From: Rhynchopus sp. YZ270_cl-10
Taxonomy: Eukaryota > Euglenozoa > Diplonemea > Diplonemida > Diplonemidae
Assembly: GCA_964035575.1 (NCBI GenBank)
Contig: OZ037906.1
Coordinates: forward strand, 558,001-622,000
Direction of reading: 5' to 3'
Length of the DNA stretch: 64,000 nucleotides
Shown here: piece by piece, positions 21,313 through 32,645 of the stretch
How positions within the stretch are numbered: the stretch's first letter is position 1
Layout: the number at the start of each line of letters is the position of its first letter
Program-made: the position numbers and the translations under genes
Notes under the pieces: model-generated
What the model saw: only the letters and a program-made list of their open reading frames with translations
What the model was told of the DNA's origin: nothing
Databases searched by the model: none

Positions 21313-22965
21313 TCAGTTCCTGGCGTTGGCACAGGCCTTCTTCACAGCCGAAACCATGAGCGGGAAGTCCGGAGTTCCGAGTCCTGTGGACGCGTCCCAT
21401 CCCTTGATGGCCTCCCACCCCTGGGTGTTCTTGCCAATGGCGTTGGTGCCCTTGGTCACGTCGCGGAAGATCTGCGGGTTCTGGTAGAAGAGGGGGTTGG
21501 CAAACCCGAGGGTCTTCCCGGACTCAGCAAGGCAGACCTCGTTCAGCAGGGTCACAATGCCTCCGAAGGTCGGGGACGACGCAGAGGTGCCGCCGACAGC
21601 CTCGAGAAGCCCGTGCCACATGACTGTGAAGGACTGGCCAAGGGTCGACACGTCCGGGGAGCCACGGCCGCCGGTGGCGTAGGACAACTTCGGGAGCGAC
21701 ACGGTGTTCAGGTAGGTCGCAATGTCGTCCGTCTGGTACGACGGGGCGGAAAAGTCGTAGGAGAAGCCTCCGCCCGATCCGAACTGTGTGGTGGCCTCCT
21801 CAGCGCCAGACGTGCCGTGCTGGAACCAGGTAGACCCAACAGCCACGCAGTACGGAATCGATGCGGGGTACGACGGGCTCAGCTTGCCTGCGTTGATGCC
21901 CTGGCGGGTCGAGTGGCCACTGCCGTCGTCGCCACTGGAGATCATCACAGTGATACCGAGGGCAGCCAGCTTCTGCACGTCCACGTTGAAACGCGCAATC
22001 AGCGACGTCTCGCAGAAGTCGATCTTCTGGGATCCGTAGCTGATGCTGATCACAGACGGGTGCTCGGCCTCCGAGGACACGTTCCCGGCAAACTCAATCA
22101 GGTCTGCGCAGAAGTCGGTTCCGGGGTACGAGTACACCCACGTCGGGGCACCGCCAATCGGCACCATGTACTCGGTGTCAAGCATCGACTCCACACCGGG
22201 CAGGATCTGGTTGTCCTTCCCGATGTACTTTGCGATCTTGCAGTCGGCACCGCCGTCGTACTTCTTGCAGAAGTTCGCAAGGTCCTCGTCACGCACGTAC
22301 TGGCCCTGGAACTGCGCAATCGCCTGGATGTTCGACTTGCCGCTGGCAGGCACAGCAGAGATGTTGTAGGTGTTGCGCAGGAACGGGGGTGTCACGTCTC
22401 CGGCAGCCTGCACGTTCTCCTTCACAAGCGGTGCGGACACGGGGTCGAGGGGGAAACCGTGGAATCCGGAGAAGGTCTCGACAACGGCAGCGACCTCTGC
22501 GGGCAGGCGCACTCCGCCGGTTGCGCGCGCAATCCTCTGCCCAGTCGTGTGCTCAAAGGTCTCAAACGCAGACTGCGACATGTGCGACAGCTGCTCCTGC
22601 GTCGCTTCAATCCTGATGTGGTCGCCGTGCGGGTGCTCCACCACAGTGCGGATGTCGTGCTCGGCCAGCCACTTCTTCACCACAGCCGTGTTCTGTGCCG
22701 ACGGGCGCACCATGTTCCCGATCTGCTCGTAGGACGGGTAGTTCAGGTAGTTCGCGCTCTTCGGGTTCGAGACGTCGTCCACAAGCTGCTGCAGGGCCTT
22801 GGGGTTCGCACGCTTCATCCCAATCACAACGTTGTCGTAGACCTGGTTCGTGTCCATGTCAGCGTCCACCTTGCTCCACCCGAGCGGGGTGTCGATCGTA
22901 GTGTGCACCTTCACCAGCTGTGCCGATGAGAGTGCTGCGAGCACTGCAAGGCACAAGACACGCAT
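21313..22965 (-). CDS. secreted/lysosomal S53 (sedolisin/TPP1-type) serine-carboxyl peptidase
   Basis: The start at 22965 gives a clean signal peptide (MRVLCLAVLAALSSAQ); the frame is open further upstream, but that would bury it. The protein is 550 residues. A pro-domain (about 20-190) has the typical activation-domain text, HIRIEATQEQL. In the mature enzyme the catalytic Glu and Asp are in LPGVESMLDTEY (about 258-262), the oxyanion Asp in MISSGDDG (about 340) and the nucleophile Ser in GGTSASSPTFGG (about 463). The C-terminal calcium site IFRDVTKGTN lies near 500. All four catalytic positions are intact. By family knowledge such enzymes are acid tripeptidyl or endopeptidases of lysosomes or food vacuoles, matured by removal of the pro-domain; this fits a phagotrophic flagellate. 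Confidence 0.95.
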   Translation of the reverse strand: MRVLCLAVLAALSSAQLVKVHTTIDTPLGWSKVDADMDTNQVYDNVVIGMKRANPKALQQLVDDVSNPKSANYLNYPSYEQIGNMVRPSAQNTAVVKKWLAEHDIRTVVEHPHGDHIRIEATQEQLSHMSQSAFETFEHTTGQRIARATGGVRLPAEVAAVVETFSGFHGFPLDPVSAPLVKENVQAAGDVTPPFLRNTYNISAVPASGKSNIQAIAQFQGQYVRDEDLANFCKKYDGGADCKIAKYIGKDNQILPGVESMLDTEYMVPIGGAPTWVYSYPGTDFCADLIEFAGNVSSEAEHPSVISISYGSQKIDFCETSLIARFNVDVQKLAALGITVMISSGDDGSGHSTRQGINAGKLSPSYPASIPYCVAVGSTWFQHGTSGAEEATTQFGSGGGFSYDFSAPSYQTDDIATYLNTVSLPKLSYATGGRGSPDVSTLGQSFTVMWHGLLEAVGGTSASSPTFGGIVTLLNEVCLAESGKTLGFANPLFYQNPQIFRDVTKGTNAIGKNTQGWEAIKGWDASTGLGTPDFPLMVSAVKKACANARN

Positions 22966-24292
22966 TGTTCTGCACAAATGTATTCTTCTCAAGTTCTGTT
23001 GTGTGGGTATGGGTGACATTTCATAGGGGAAGGGTAACGGGGAAGAAGGAAGGGTTGGGTGTGAAAAAAATGTGTGCTCTTGGGTTGGGTACAGCTTCCA
23101 AGAGGGGTCCGCTATCACGAGAAAGAATCACAGAGTCGGTTTTGGGGCCCCATAAAGCCCGAAGGAGAAGTGAAAGAGCGAGAAGTCAATATTTTACACC
23201 CTGTAAACACAAAATTGCGTCAGTTTCATTGAGGGAATATTCACCAACCCCCAACTTATGCATTTTCTCCTAACTGAAGTGACGATGGGGTACTTTTCTG
23301 TAATAATATTGGCACAACTGAAAGAAGAATTCTAGAAAACACTTGTGTTTTCTAGTTTTTAAAGGTTGCTGTTCCGGCCACCCACCGACCTAGCAGTAAC
23401 CCCCCCCCAGTCTCCCCCCCCCCCCTGCTGGATCCGACCAAAAACCGGTTTTTTTTTCAGGGTGTAGAAGCTTCGCCCAGCTCAAAAAACTGTTTCTTTG
23501 GAAAGATCGGGCACTTTTTGGGGCGTGTATAACTCAGTTTGAGCTGGGAGTCGTTAGAGACCCTGACACCAGGGTGTCACGAGTACCCCTTTTATACACG
23601 TGTTTCTTAAGGGTACTGCAGGGTTCTACAGGCAAAACAGGCGTTTTGGCCAAAAACCCGGTTTTTCAGGCAGGTGACCGGGTTTGCGGCTTCGGAAACG
23701 TGCCAGCGCGGTGTTAGAACCATGCATGGGCCACACACGTCACGAGTTGCAGCAGCCCACCGAAGGTGGGCTGCGTTTGGTAACCACACGGTGCGGTTAA
23801 CGCGTGTATCGCTTATGCATAGCGTTGTGTGTATCGTATACGAAGACCGTCGTGTGTAACACACGTGTAGACCGTTGCGTTATCACAACCACACGAGCCA
23901 GCGAAGTGTCACAGCGGCGCAGGTGTTGCGTTAACGCGATGGCGTCAAACCTGTAGCATGCTTTCGTACAGATCGCTACACATCGGTTGCGTTGCGTTGC
24001 ATGCGTTGCGCTCGTATACGTAGAGCGTTACGTGCAAACCATACACATACCGTTTGACACACCAGCCAGCGAAGTGTTTTCAAGACCGTCAACTCAAATA
24101 CAAATAAATTAAAAAAATTCGCACACGCAAAAAAAGTCAGAAACGCAAAACTCGAAACGCAAATAATCGGAAACTTTCGGGTGGAAATCATATGCAAAGG
24201 ATTGCAATTTCTTGCGACTGCTTTTTCTGATTGCAAAGTTTCTTCCACAATAACAACGCCTCATTGTTACCATAGGGAGGGACAAAAATACC
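22966..24292. other. spacer between the S53 peptidase and the satellite
   Basis: No gene supported. It includes C-runs at 23401-23425, a small perfect hairpin GACACCAGGGTGTC near 23566, and a stretch (23700-24060) rich in CGTTGCG/ACACGTG words that resemble degraded satellite units. Confidence 0.5.
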
Positions 24293-27200
24293 CTTGCGCG
24301 TCCGTTGTAACGCATCGGATCTAACGCGTGCGTTTCAACGCATCGGTTCTCACGAGTGCGTTGCAACGCAGCGGTTCCAACGCGTCCGTTATAACGCATC
24401 GGTTCTAACGCGTCCCTTGCAACGCATCGGTTCCAACGCTTCCGTTTCAACGCATCGGTTCTAACGCGTGCGTTGTAACACATCGGTTCTGACGCGTGCG
24501 TTGTAACGCATCGGTTCTGACGCGTGCGTTTCAACGCATCGGTTCTAACGCGTCCGTTGTAACGCATCGGTTCCAACGCTTCCGTTTCAACGCATCGGTT
24601 CTAACGCGTGCGTTGTAACACATCGGTTCTGACGCGTGCGTTGTAACACATCGGTTCTGACGCGTGCGTTGTAACGCATCGGTTCTTACGCGTCCGTTTC
24701 AACGCATCGGTTTCAACGCGTGCGTTGTAACGCATCGGTTCTAACGCGTGCGTTGTAACGCATCGGTTTCAACGCGTGCGTTGTAACGCAGCGGTTCTAA
24801 CGCGTCCGTTGTAACGCATCGGTTCTTACGCGTCCGTTTCAACGCATCGGTTTCAACGCGTGCGTTGTAACGCATCGGTTCTAACGCGTCCGTTGCAACG
24901 CATCGGTTTCAACGCGTCCGTTGTAACGCATCGGTTCTAACGCGTGCGTTGTAACGCATCGGTTTCAACGCGTGCGTTGTAAAGCATCGGTTCTGACGCG
25001 TGCGTTGTAACGCATCGGTTCTTACGCGTCCGTTTCAACGCATCGGTTTCAACGCGTCCGTTGTAACGCATCGGTTTCAACGCGTGCGTTGTAACGCATC
25101 GGTTTCAACGCGTGCGTAACGCATCGGTTCTTACGCGTGCGTTTCAACGCATCGGTTCTAACGCGTGCGTTTCAACGCATCGGTTCTAACGCGTCCGTTG
25201 TAACGCATCGGTTTCAACGCGTGCGTAACGCATCGGTTCTTACGCGTGCGTTTCAACGCATCGGTTCTAACGCGTGCGTTTCAACGCATCGGTTCTAACG
25301 CGTCCGTTGTAACGCATCGGTTCTTACGCGTCCGTTTCAACGCATCGGTTCTAACGCGTCCGTTGTAACGCATCGGTTCTTACGCGTCCGTTTCAACGCA
25401 TCGGTTCTAACGCGTCCGTTGTAACGCATCGGTTTCAACGCGTGCGTTGTAACGCAGCGGTTCTAACGCGTCCGTTGTAACGCATCGGTTTCAACGCGTC
25501 CGTTGTAACGCATCGGTTCTGACGCGTCCGTTGTAACGCAGCGGTTTCAACGCGTGCGTTGTAACGCATCGGTTTCAACGCGTGCGTTGTAACGCATCGG
25601 TTCTAACGCGTCCGTTGTAACGCATCGGTTGTAACGCATCGGTTTCAACACGTGCGTTGTAACGCATCGGTTCTAACGCGTGCGTTGTAACGCATCGGTT
25701 TCAACGCTTGCGTTGTAACGCATCGGTTCTAACGAGTCCGTTGTAACGCATCGGTTCTAACGCGTGCGTTGTAACGCATCGGTTTCAACGCGTGCGTTGT
25801 AAAGCATCGGTTCTGACGCGTGCGTTGTAACGCATCGGTTCTTACGCGTGCGTTTCAACGCATCGGTTCTAACGCGTGCGTTTCAACGCATCGGTTCTAA
25901 CGCGTCCGTTGTAACGCATCGGTTCTTACGCGTCCGTTTCAACGCATCGGTTCTAACGCGTCCGTTGTAACGCATCGGTTTCAACGCGTGCGTTGTAACG
26001 CAGCGGTTCTAACGCGTCCGTTGTAACGCATCGGTTTCAACGCGTCCGTTGTAACGCATCGGTTCTGACGCGTGCGTTGTAACGCATCGGTTTCAACGCG
26101 TGCGTTGTAACGCATCGGTTCTAACGCGTCCTTTGTAACGCATCGGTTCTAACGCGTCCGTTTGAACGCATCGGTTCTAACGCGTCCGTTGTAACGCAGC
26201 GGTTCTAACGCGTCCGTTGTAACGCATCGGTTCTAACGCGTGCGTTGTAACGCATCGGTTCTAACGCGTCCGTTGTAACGCAGTGGTTCTAACGCGTCCG
26301 TTGTAACGCATCGGTTTCAACGCGTGCGTTGTAACGCATCGGTTCTAACGCGTCCGTTGTAACGCAGTGGTTCTAACGCGTGCGTTGTAACGCATCGGTT
26401 TCAACGCGCGCGTTGTAACGCATCGGTTCTAACGCGTGCGTTGTAACGCATCGGTTCTAACGCGTCCTTTGTAACGCATCGGTTCTGACGGGTGCGTTGT
26501 AACGCATCGGTTCTAACGCGTCCGTTGTAACGCAGTGGTTCTAACGCGTGCGTTGTAACGCATCGGTTTCAACGCGCGCGTTGTAACGCATCGGTTCTAA
26601 CGCGTCCGTTGTAACGCAGTGGTTCTAACGCGTGCGTTGTAACGCATCGGTTTCAACGCTTGCGTTGTAACGCATCGGTTCTAACGCGTGCGTTGTAACG
26701 CATCGGTTTCAACGCGTGCGTTGTAACGCATCGGTTCTAACGCGTCCGTTGTAACGCATCGGTTGTAACGCATCGGTTTCAACGCGTGCGTTGTAACGCA
26801 TCGGTTCTAACGCGTGCGTTGTAACGCATCGGTTTCAACGCTTGCGTTGTAACGCATCGGTTCTAACGCGTGCGTTGTAACGCATCGGTTTCAACGCGTG
26901 CGTTGTAACGCATCGGTTCTAACGCGTCCGTTGTAACGCATCGGTTGTAACGCATCGGTTTCAACGCGTGAGTTGTAACGCATCGGTTCTAACGCGTGCG
27001 TTGTAACGCATCGGTTTCAACGCTTGCGTTGTAACGCATCGGTTCTGACGCGTCCGTTTCAACGCATCGGTTCTAACGCGTGCGTTGTAACGCATCGGTT
27101 CTAACGCGTGCGTTGTAACGCATCGGTTTCAACGCGTGCGTTGTAACGCAGCGGTTCTAACGCGTACGTTGTAACGCATAGGTTCTTACGCGTCCGTTTC

Positions 27201-27390
27201 AACGAATAGGTTCTAACGCGTGCGTTGTAACGCATCGGTTCTAACGCGTCCGTTGTAACGCATCGGTTCTGACGCGTGCGTTTCAACGCATCGGTTCTAA
27301 CGCGTCCGTTGTAACGCATCGGTTCTGACGCGTGCGTTGTAACGCATCGGTTCTGACGCGTGCGTTGTAACGCATCGGTTCTAACGCGTG
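24293..27390. repeat. 28 bp satellite array, about 110 copies
   Basis: The unit reads CGCATCGGTTCTAACGCG followed by TGCGTTGTAA, 28 bp. Variation is confined to a few positions: TTCTAAC/TTCTGAC/TTCTTAC/TTTCAAC, CGTGCG/CGTCCG and TTGTAAC/TTTCAAC. Some units are partly deleted. AACGC and GCGTT words within each unit give local dyads. Translation on either strand gives only repeated nonsense peptides. There is no spacer diversity as in CRISPR. Confidence 0.95.
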
Positions 27391-27520
27391 AGTAATAGGA
27401 GAAATCGAGAGATGGGCGCAGAAATTAAAACCCGGTAGAAATCTACTGCGCCAATATATTTTCTGAAATCCTTATTTTTTACTATCCGTTTCCCCACCCT
27501 GGCACCACCCTGGCACCACC
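27391..27520. repeat. left copy of a 130 bp perfect direct repeat
   Basis: Identical base for base and in the same orientation to 41995-42124. It starts AGTAATAGGAGAAATCGAG directly after the last satellite unit and ends in CCTGGCACCACC. Confidence 0.9.
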
Positions 27521-27582
27521 CTGGCACCACCCTGGCACCACCCTGGCACCACCCTGGTACCGCCCTGGCACCACCCTGGCAC
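27493..27582. repeat. 11 bp minisatellite (CCCTGGCACCA)
   Basis: About eight tandem units with one variant (GGTACCG). The right 130 bp copy carries only two units, so the tract varies in length. Confidence 0.85.
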
Positions 27583-27617
27583 CTGAATCGTGTTTAGCCC
27601 GCCGGTGTCCTCTGGAA

Positions 27618-27840
27618 AGTACTGCAAAAAGTTCTGCAAAAAGTACTGCAGAAAGTACTGCAAAAAGTTCTGGAAAAAGTTAGGCCTCAGTACCTTCTTC
27701 AGTATGATAATATATAACCATGTATATTTACCCTACTTTCTGCCATACTTTCTGCGATACTTTCTGCCATACTTTCTGCCATACTTTCTGCCATACTTTC
27801 TGCAATACTTTTTGCAGTACTTTCTGCCATACTTTCTAAC
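27618..27840. repeat. 12 bp minisatellite present in both orientations
   Basis: AGTACTGCAAAA/AGTTCTGCAAAA units at 27618-27680 are complementary to ACTTTCTGCCAT/ACTTTTTGCAGT units at 27735-27838, around an AT-rich loop. The second arm ends at the stop of the fibre-like gene. Confidence 0.8.
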
Positions 27841-29412
27841 TTAGGTCATCTTCCTCCAGGAACTCCAGGAAGCAAATGGTCCAGCCTGAAGTACCCGAAT
27901 CCACTTGTCTTGGGTTTGCACAGAGATGACTTCCTGAATGCGTGATGTGTCGTTAGTGATAATTGGATTTGGTAGCGTCTTATTATTGAGCAAGAAGAGA
28001 GTTGTTCCGCCGAAGTCTGATGGAGCATTGGAGTTATTGCTACTGTTATACACATAGATCTCTTGGTCGTCTAAGTTTGAGTTGAAGTCAAATGCTGTTG
28101 GATGATTTATTATTGTACGCGGGTTGAGGTCTATCCCATCTATGTCGATTCTCTTCCAACCACTCCATGCACTACCTTTGCGTAGTCGTGAGTACCGTCT
28201 TTCACTGAATACCGCTATGAGTTCCTGAATAACATAAGTATCGAAAAGCTTAACGTCCAGTATGATCTCATAGCTACTAATATCTTCAGTAGGACCATTT
28301 TGTAAGTTACCTAGTTTGTACATCAGGTATACCCCACTTGCTGTCTTTGTGTCAAGATCAATTACGGTGTTGGTAGGTAATCCTCTGTCATCCTGGTATG
28401 GTTGATATATTTTGTTTTCGATGAGTAACCTTGATGCATTGTCTTTGGTATCCATAGTAGATTCCAAGGTTGTTGTTAGGGCATTGTCTTTACTGTCCAT
28501 AGTATTCTCAAGTGTCGTTCGTAGTGTGCTATCTTTGTTGTCCATCGTATTCTCAAGTGTCATTCGTAGTGTATTGTCTTTACTGTCCATAGTAGATTCA
28601 AGTGTTGTCGTTAATGCATTATCTTTGCTATCCATCGTAGATTCCAAAGTTGTTCGTAGGGCATTGTCTTTACTGTCCATCGTATTCTCAAGTGTTGTTC
28701 TTAATGCGCTATCTTTACTGTCCATAGTAGATTCTAGTGTTGTCGTTAATGCATTGTCCTTCGTGTCCATAATGCTCTCAAGTGTTTCCTGACTCAAGTC
28801 TTCACTTGATGTCCATGCTGTCCACGGCACTCCCACACCTTTACGGATTCGAACATACTTCTTAAGGGAGAACACAGCGAACAATTTTTGGGTGACATAG
28901 TTTTCGAATACCTTTGTCGTGACGATGAGTTCAAAGCTGTTTAGGTTTGTGGGGGCGTTTTGTAAGTTCGCCCAGTCGTATAGATAGTGAACCCCTTGGG
29001 TTGTATATGGTCCAACATTCAAGTCACCATTTGTATCACCTCTATGATCGTAATATGGTGTTGGGATCAAGTCTCTTGTGATTGTGTCTTTGGTATCCAT
29101 AAGAGTTTCGAGATCACTTCTTGCTACATCAATTCTCCCTTGTACATCACTCATGTAGGCTTGAACTTTCCATTCAAGTTTTCCCCCAATATCTTTTGAC
29201 ACAAGCAACTGATCATCACCAGAAGCTTCAGGTACCCTATGCGTGACAATCTCATCAATATGCTTCGTAACAATCTCACCATCCTCCTTTATAGCAATAT
29301 GACCATCAGGAGCATTCTCTGGTAGGATTGATGTTGATTTATCGGATTGAAGATAACCAAATACCATTATTTTACTATAATACACATCACAATGAATGAT
29401 GTGTCGTGTCAC
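27841..29412 (-). CDS. fibre-like protein with 15-residue repeats (Polinton-like element)
   Basis: 523 residues, or about 508 from an inner ATG at 29367 (MVFGYLQSDKST). The N-terminus has a phage tail-fibre-like text, then a domain ending VRIRKGVGVPWTAWTSS. Next come about eight tandem 15-residue repeats of the type DNALTTTLESTMDSK (28400-28790), probably a coiled or triple-helical shaft. A second, homologous domain ending RLRKGSAWSGWKRI follows, then a third with WIRVLQAGPFASWSSW. The paired W..W knob-like domains resemble pyocin-knob domains of tail fibres, suggesting host-receptor binding. This is an inference; capsid elements often carry such a gene at one end. Confidence 0.6.
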   Translation of the reverse strand: MTRHIIHCDVYYSKIMVFGYLQSDKSTSILPENAPDGHIAIKEDGEIVTKHIDEIVTHRVPEASGDDQLLVSKDIGGKLEWKVQAYMSDVQGRIDVARSDLETLMDTKDTITRDLIPTPYYDHRGDTNGDLNVGPYTTQGVHYLYDWANLQNAPTNLNSFELIVTTKVFENYVTQKLFAVFSLKKYVRIRKGVGVPWTAWTSSEDLSQETLESIMDTKDNALTTTLESTMDSKDSALRTTLENTMDSKDNALRTTLESTMDSKDNALTTTLESTMDSKDNTLRMTLENTMDNKDSTLRTTLENTMDSKDNALTTTLESTMDTKDNASRLLIENKIYQPYQDDRGLPTNTVIDLDTKTASGVYLMYKLGNLQNGPTEDISSYEIILDVKLFDTYVIQELIAVFSERRYSRLRKGSAWSGWKRIDIDGIDLNPRTIINHPTAFDFNSNLDDQEIYVYNSSNNSNAPSDFGGTTLFLLNNKTLPNPIITNDTSRIQEVISVQTQDKWIRVLQAGPFASWSSWRKMT

Positions 29413-29916
29413 TTAGGGCATACGTTGAATAGTGATTGTCACTGAGATCTTCAATTCAGGAATCTTCTTGTTATCTCGTTCTATCTGTTCCTCAACCTCC
29501 TCATCCTCATCCTCAACCTCCTCAACCTCCTCAACCTCCTCAACCTCCTCAACCTCCTCAACCTCCTCAACCTCCTCAACCTCCTCAACCTCCTCAACCT
29601 CCTCAACCTCCTCAACCTCCTCAACCTCCTCAACCTCCTCAACCTCCTCAACCTCCTCAACCTTCAGATCTGCTAAGTCATCATTACATGGTGAAGAAGC
29701 TTCAGTAATCTTCTCTAAGTTCTTGATATGTTTCTTCGATAAACAGTGTTGATTATACCCAAGCTTCTTCACACTCTTTTCACACGCAGCACAGAAAGCC
29801 ATCTCATGTTTCTGTCTCTGGTAAGACGCCTTTGCTGACGCAATCATCTTCTCCTTGTTGTTGAGGTAGTAATTCTTGTAGTACTGTGAATTATGTGGTG
29901 CCATTTTTATAGACAT
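29413..29916 (-). CDS. zinc-finger protein with EEV tandem repeats (Polinton-like element)
   Basis: 167 residues. The N-terminal half holds a single C2H2-like finger, FCAACEKSVKKL followed by NQHCLSKKHIKNL, similar to small finger proteins of large DNA viruses. The C-terminal half is a run of about 18 EEV triplets encoded by a CTCCTCAAC nonamer repeat (29515-29665), then acidic residues. It starts 45 bp from, and divergent to, the polymerase gene. Role unknown; DNA binding is plausible. Confidence 0.55.
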   Translation of the reverse strand: MSIKMAPHNSQYYKNYYLNNKEKMIASAKASYQRQKHEMAFCAACEKSVKKLGYNQHCLSKKHIKNLEKITEASSPCNDDLADLKVEEVEEVEEVEEVEEVEEVEEVEEVEEVEEVEEVEEVEEVEEVEEVEEVEDEDEEVEEQIERDNKKIPELKISVTITIQRMP

Positions 29917-29961
29917 TGTGTTTTTTATTTATATTCTTAAAAAAAAAGAAAGTAAAAGAAA

Positions 29962-32597
29962 ATGATAACATCAGATAAGAAACTCAAGGAGATAACTCAA
30001 GAGTACACAAACCAGATCAAGGAGTACAACAAGAGCATCAAGACTATCACTAAGCTGATAGATTCTGGGGTGTTAAGTGATGTTGCGATCCAAGCCATAC
30101 AACAGGATGTCGTTCTAATTCAAGACAAGATCGCAAATCTCAAGTTGGAACAGAAGAAGGCTCTGGTACCATTTCATGAGGAGAAGAAGAAGGATAAGGT
30201 TGCCAAGAAGAAGATCACAGACAAGGAGCTTCTACCATTCGTACAAGAAGATATCAAGGATCTGAAGACAGCTGTTGCAAAGGCTAAGAAAGATCTCCAA
30301 GGTACCTTCTTCAAGCAGAACAAGTCAAGATTCGTCAGAGACTTCACAGAGGAACAACAAGGGCAGTTGAATGACATCGAGAAGCAACACAAGGAAGCCA
30401 AACGTAAGATTCTTGATGATGCAAAAGAGACACACAAGGAAGATATCATTCGGGGGAGGCTTGGAATAAAGAAGGAAGAAGAAGAACAGAGAACTATCAC
30501 TGAAGACCCCAACCATCTGGAGGAACTTATCGCAAAAACCGCAGTAAAAGTCATCCATGGAGACAAAGGTACAGATGCCAAGATGATAATAGAGCTCCCT
30601 GAACCGCTAGATGAGTACTTCTCTTCAACAATACGTGCACAATATGACACCATCACCGCATTCATTCAGGGAGACTTAGAAGGCAATCGCACCAAGAAGG
30701 TTAAGTTTATCTTGATGGCCATCTTCAGCAAACCAGACAATGAATCGCCCAAACAAATCAGCAAGGACGTATTCCTCAACAGTGTACTTGCAACAGACGT
30801 TCTTGACTTAGATGCAGTTATGAAGCAAGGGAATGAGCTCTTCAACCGCGATGAAGGGGAGTCAGGTTTATTCTTTGTTGGCTTCAAGTATGTCACGATA
30901 TTAACCTACAACACAAAGATGCAGATTGGTGGTGAATATATTGATGTTGTGGAGAGGTTCAGTGCCAACTCCAATCTCAAGAAGAATATTGTGAATGTAA
31001 AGAATGATGAATACCCAGAAGTCAACAACGCATGCTTCCGTTTTGCTGTGATGGCACATGAACATGACTTCCAGAAAGACGCATCACGAGTGAGCAAGTA
31101 CTACAAGAAGAAGACTGGATGGATTGAGTCATATTATGATTTTTCTATGTTTACTGACTACACGCTTCCTACAACGGATCAACAAGTCAAACACTTCCTG
31201 AAGGAAAACAAGAACACATCAATTAGCATATATGGTATTGAAGACACATCCAACTCCGACAAGACAGGCAAGTTCCATGTGTTGAGGCACGAGAAGTCCC
31301 CAAAGGAAGACCACATCAACCTCCTCTTCCATGACAACCACTACATGCTGATCAAGAACCTGAGCAAGATGGTGGGTGATAATAACAAATATGTGTGCCC
31401 CAAGTGTTTGTCAGTCAAGAAGGATACCAAGAAGGAGATTGATGCCCACCTTGAGTCATGCAACGAGAAACCAACACAGAGAACACAGATGGCAAGGTCT
31501 GCTATTATTGAGTTCTCCGAGAACAAGATGAAGAACAAAGAGATGAAAAAGTACTTGATGATGAGAAGCATGCAGAGGGTGGGAAGCTTATTGCAGACTT
31601 CAAAGACAGAGTGAAGCAGACATACAACATTGAGTACTTGCAGTTCCTCCTCAGGCAAGGTCTGAAGTTGACGAAGGTCCACCGCATTGTCTCATTCAAG
31701 CAGGACAACATCATGAAGCCATACATTGACAAGAACAGTGCACTGAGAGCACAGGCAAAGAACGATTTCGAGAAGGACCTGTACAAGTTGCTCAACAACT
31801 CCATCTATGGGAAGACACTGGAAAATGTTCGTGGCAGGACAGAGATGAAGAACATCCCTTACGACAAGACAAAGTGGGTGAAGGGGAAGGAGGTTCCAAT
31901 GGCAGAGGAGGAAATCAAGGAGTACATAGCAAAACATCAAAGCAAACCATTCTTCAACTGCAACACTGTCGACCTGAAGAGTAGCAAGATACTTCAATTC
32001 ATGCAGGGGGACGTCACTCTTGACAAGCCTGTTTACATTGGCTCACAAATCCTGGACTACAGTAAGCTTCTCATGAACAGCTTCTTCTACGACACCCTCA
32101 TCCCACATTTCGGAAGGGAGAACGTGACCATGGCCTACACCGACACTGACAGCTTTGTGCTGGAGATAACAACAAAGGATCTTGATGAGGAGCTTGCCAA
32201 GCTGTCTGCGGACTTTGACTTCAGCAACTACCCAACAACCCACGAGCTGCATGACGTAAACAACAAGAAGGTCCCAGGGAAGTTCAAAGATGAGCTGGCT
32301 GGTGATGTGATGGTAGAGTTCATTGGCTTGAGGGCAAAGTGCTATGCCTACTCAACGATCAAGAAGAACGACGACAACAAGGCCAAAGGTATAGCAAAGT
32401 CTGTCAGTAAAACTCTCAACCTGGACACCTATCGAAGTACCCTTGAATCCCACAAGAAGCACGTTGTGACGATCAATAGCATCGAGAAGAGGGATCATGA
32501 GCTGCATACAGTGAGGTCTCAGAAGATAGCATTGAGTGCCTTCGATGACAAGAGGTATATTTGCGAGGATGGAGTTACCACAAAGGCCTACCGATAA
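29962..32597 (+). pseudogene. protein-primed family B DNA polymerase of the Polinton-like element (broken)
   Basis: The N-terminal part carries a lysine-rich helical region and a CxxC...H...C zinc cluster (VCPKCLSVKKDTKKEIDAHL), as in Polinton polymerases. The C-terminal part carries family B palm text, LYKLLNNSIYGKTLENV and the metal-binding YTDTDSF, followed by the thumb region. The gene is broken in about one place and is treated as a fossil. Read from family knowledge it replicated the element by protein priming. Confidence 0.82.
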
Positions 32598-32606
32598 GTC
32601 TTCAAT

Positions 32607-32629
32607 ATACATATCTCTGCGATATGTAT
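32607..32629. terminator. palindromic hairpin between convergent polymerase and capsid genes
   Basis: Arms ATACATATC and GATATGTAT (9 bp) flank a TCTGC loop. The same 23 bp sequence occurs, inverted, at 37015-37037 in the other convergent gap. Placement suggests a shared bidirectional 3'-end signal. Confidence 0.6.
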
Positions 32630-32645
32630 GTCTCTTATAGCAGTC

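Noticed and set aside
21613-22929. 438-codon plus frame over the S53 peptidase
   Set aside because: Antisense shadow; the minus strand has all catalytic motifs of S53.
24109-27319. Repeat-encoded peptides and a CRISPR-like look of the satellite
   Set aside because: Units are head to tail without unique spacers, and the peptides only reflect a 28 bp period.
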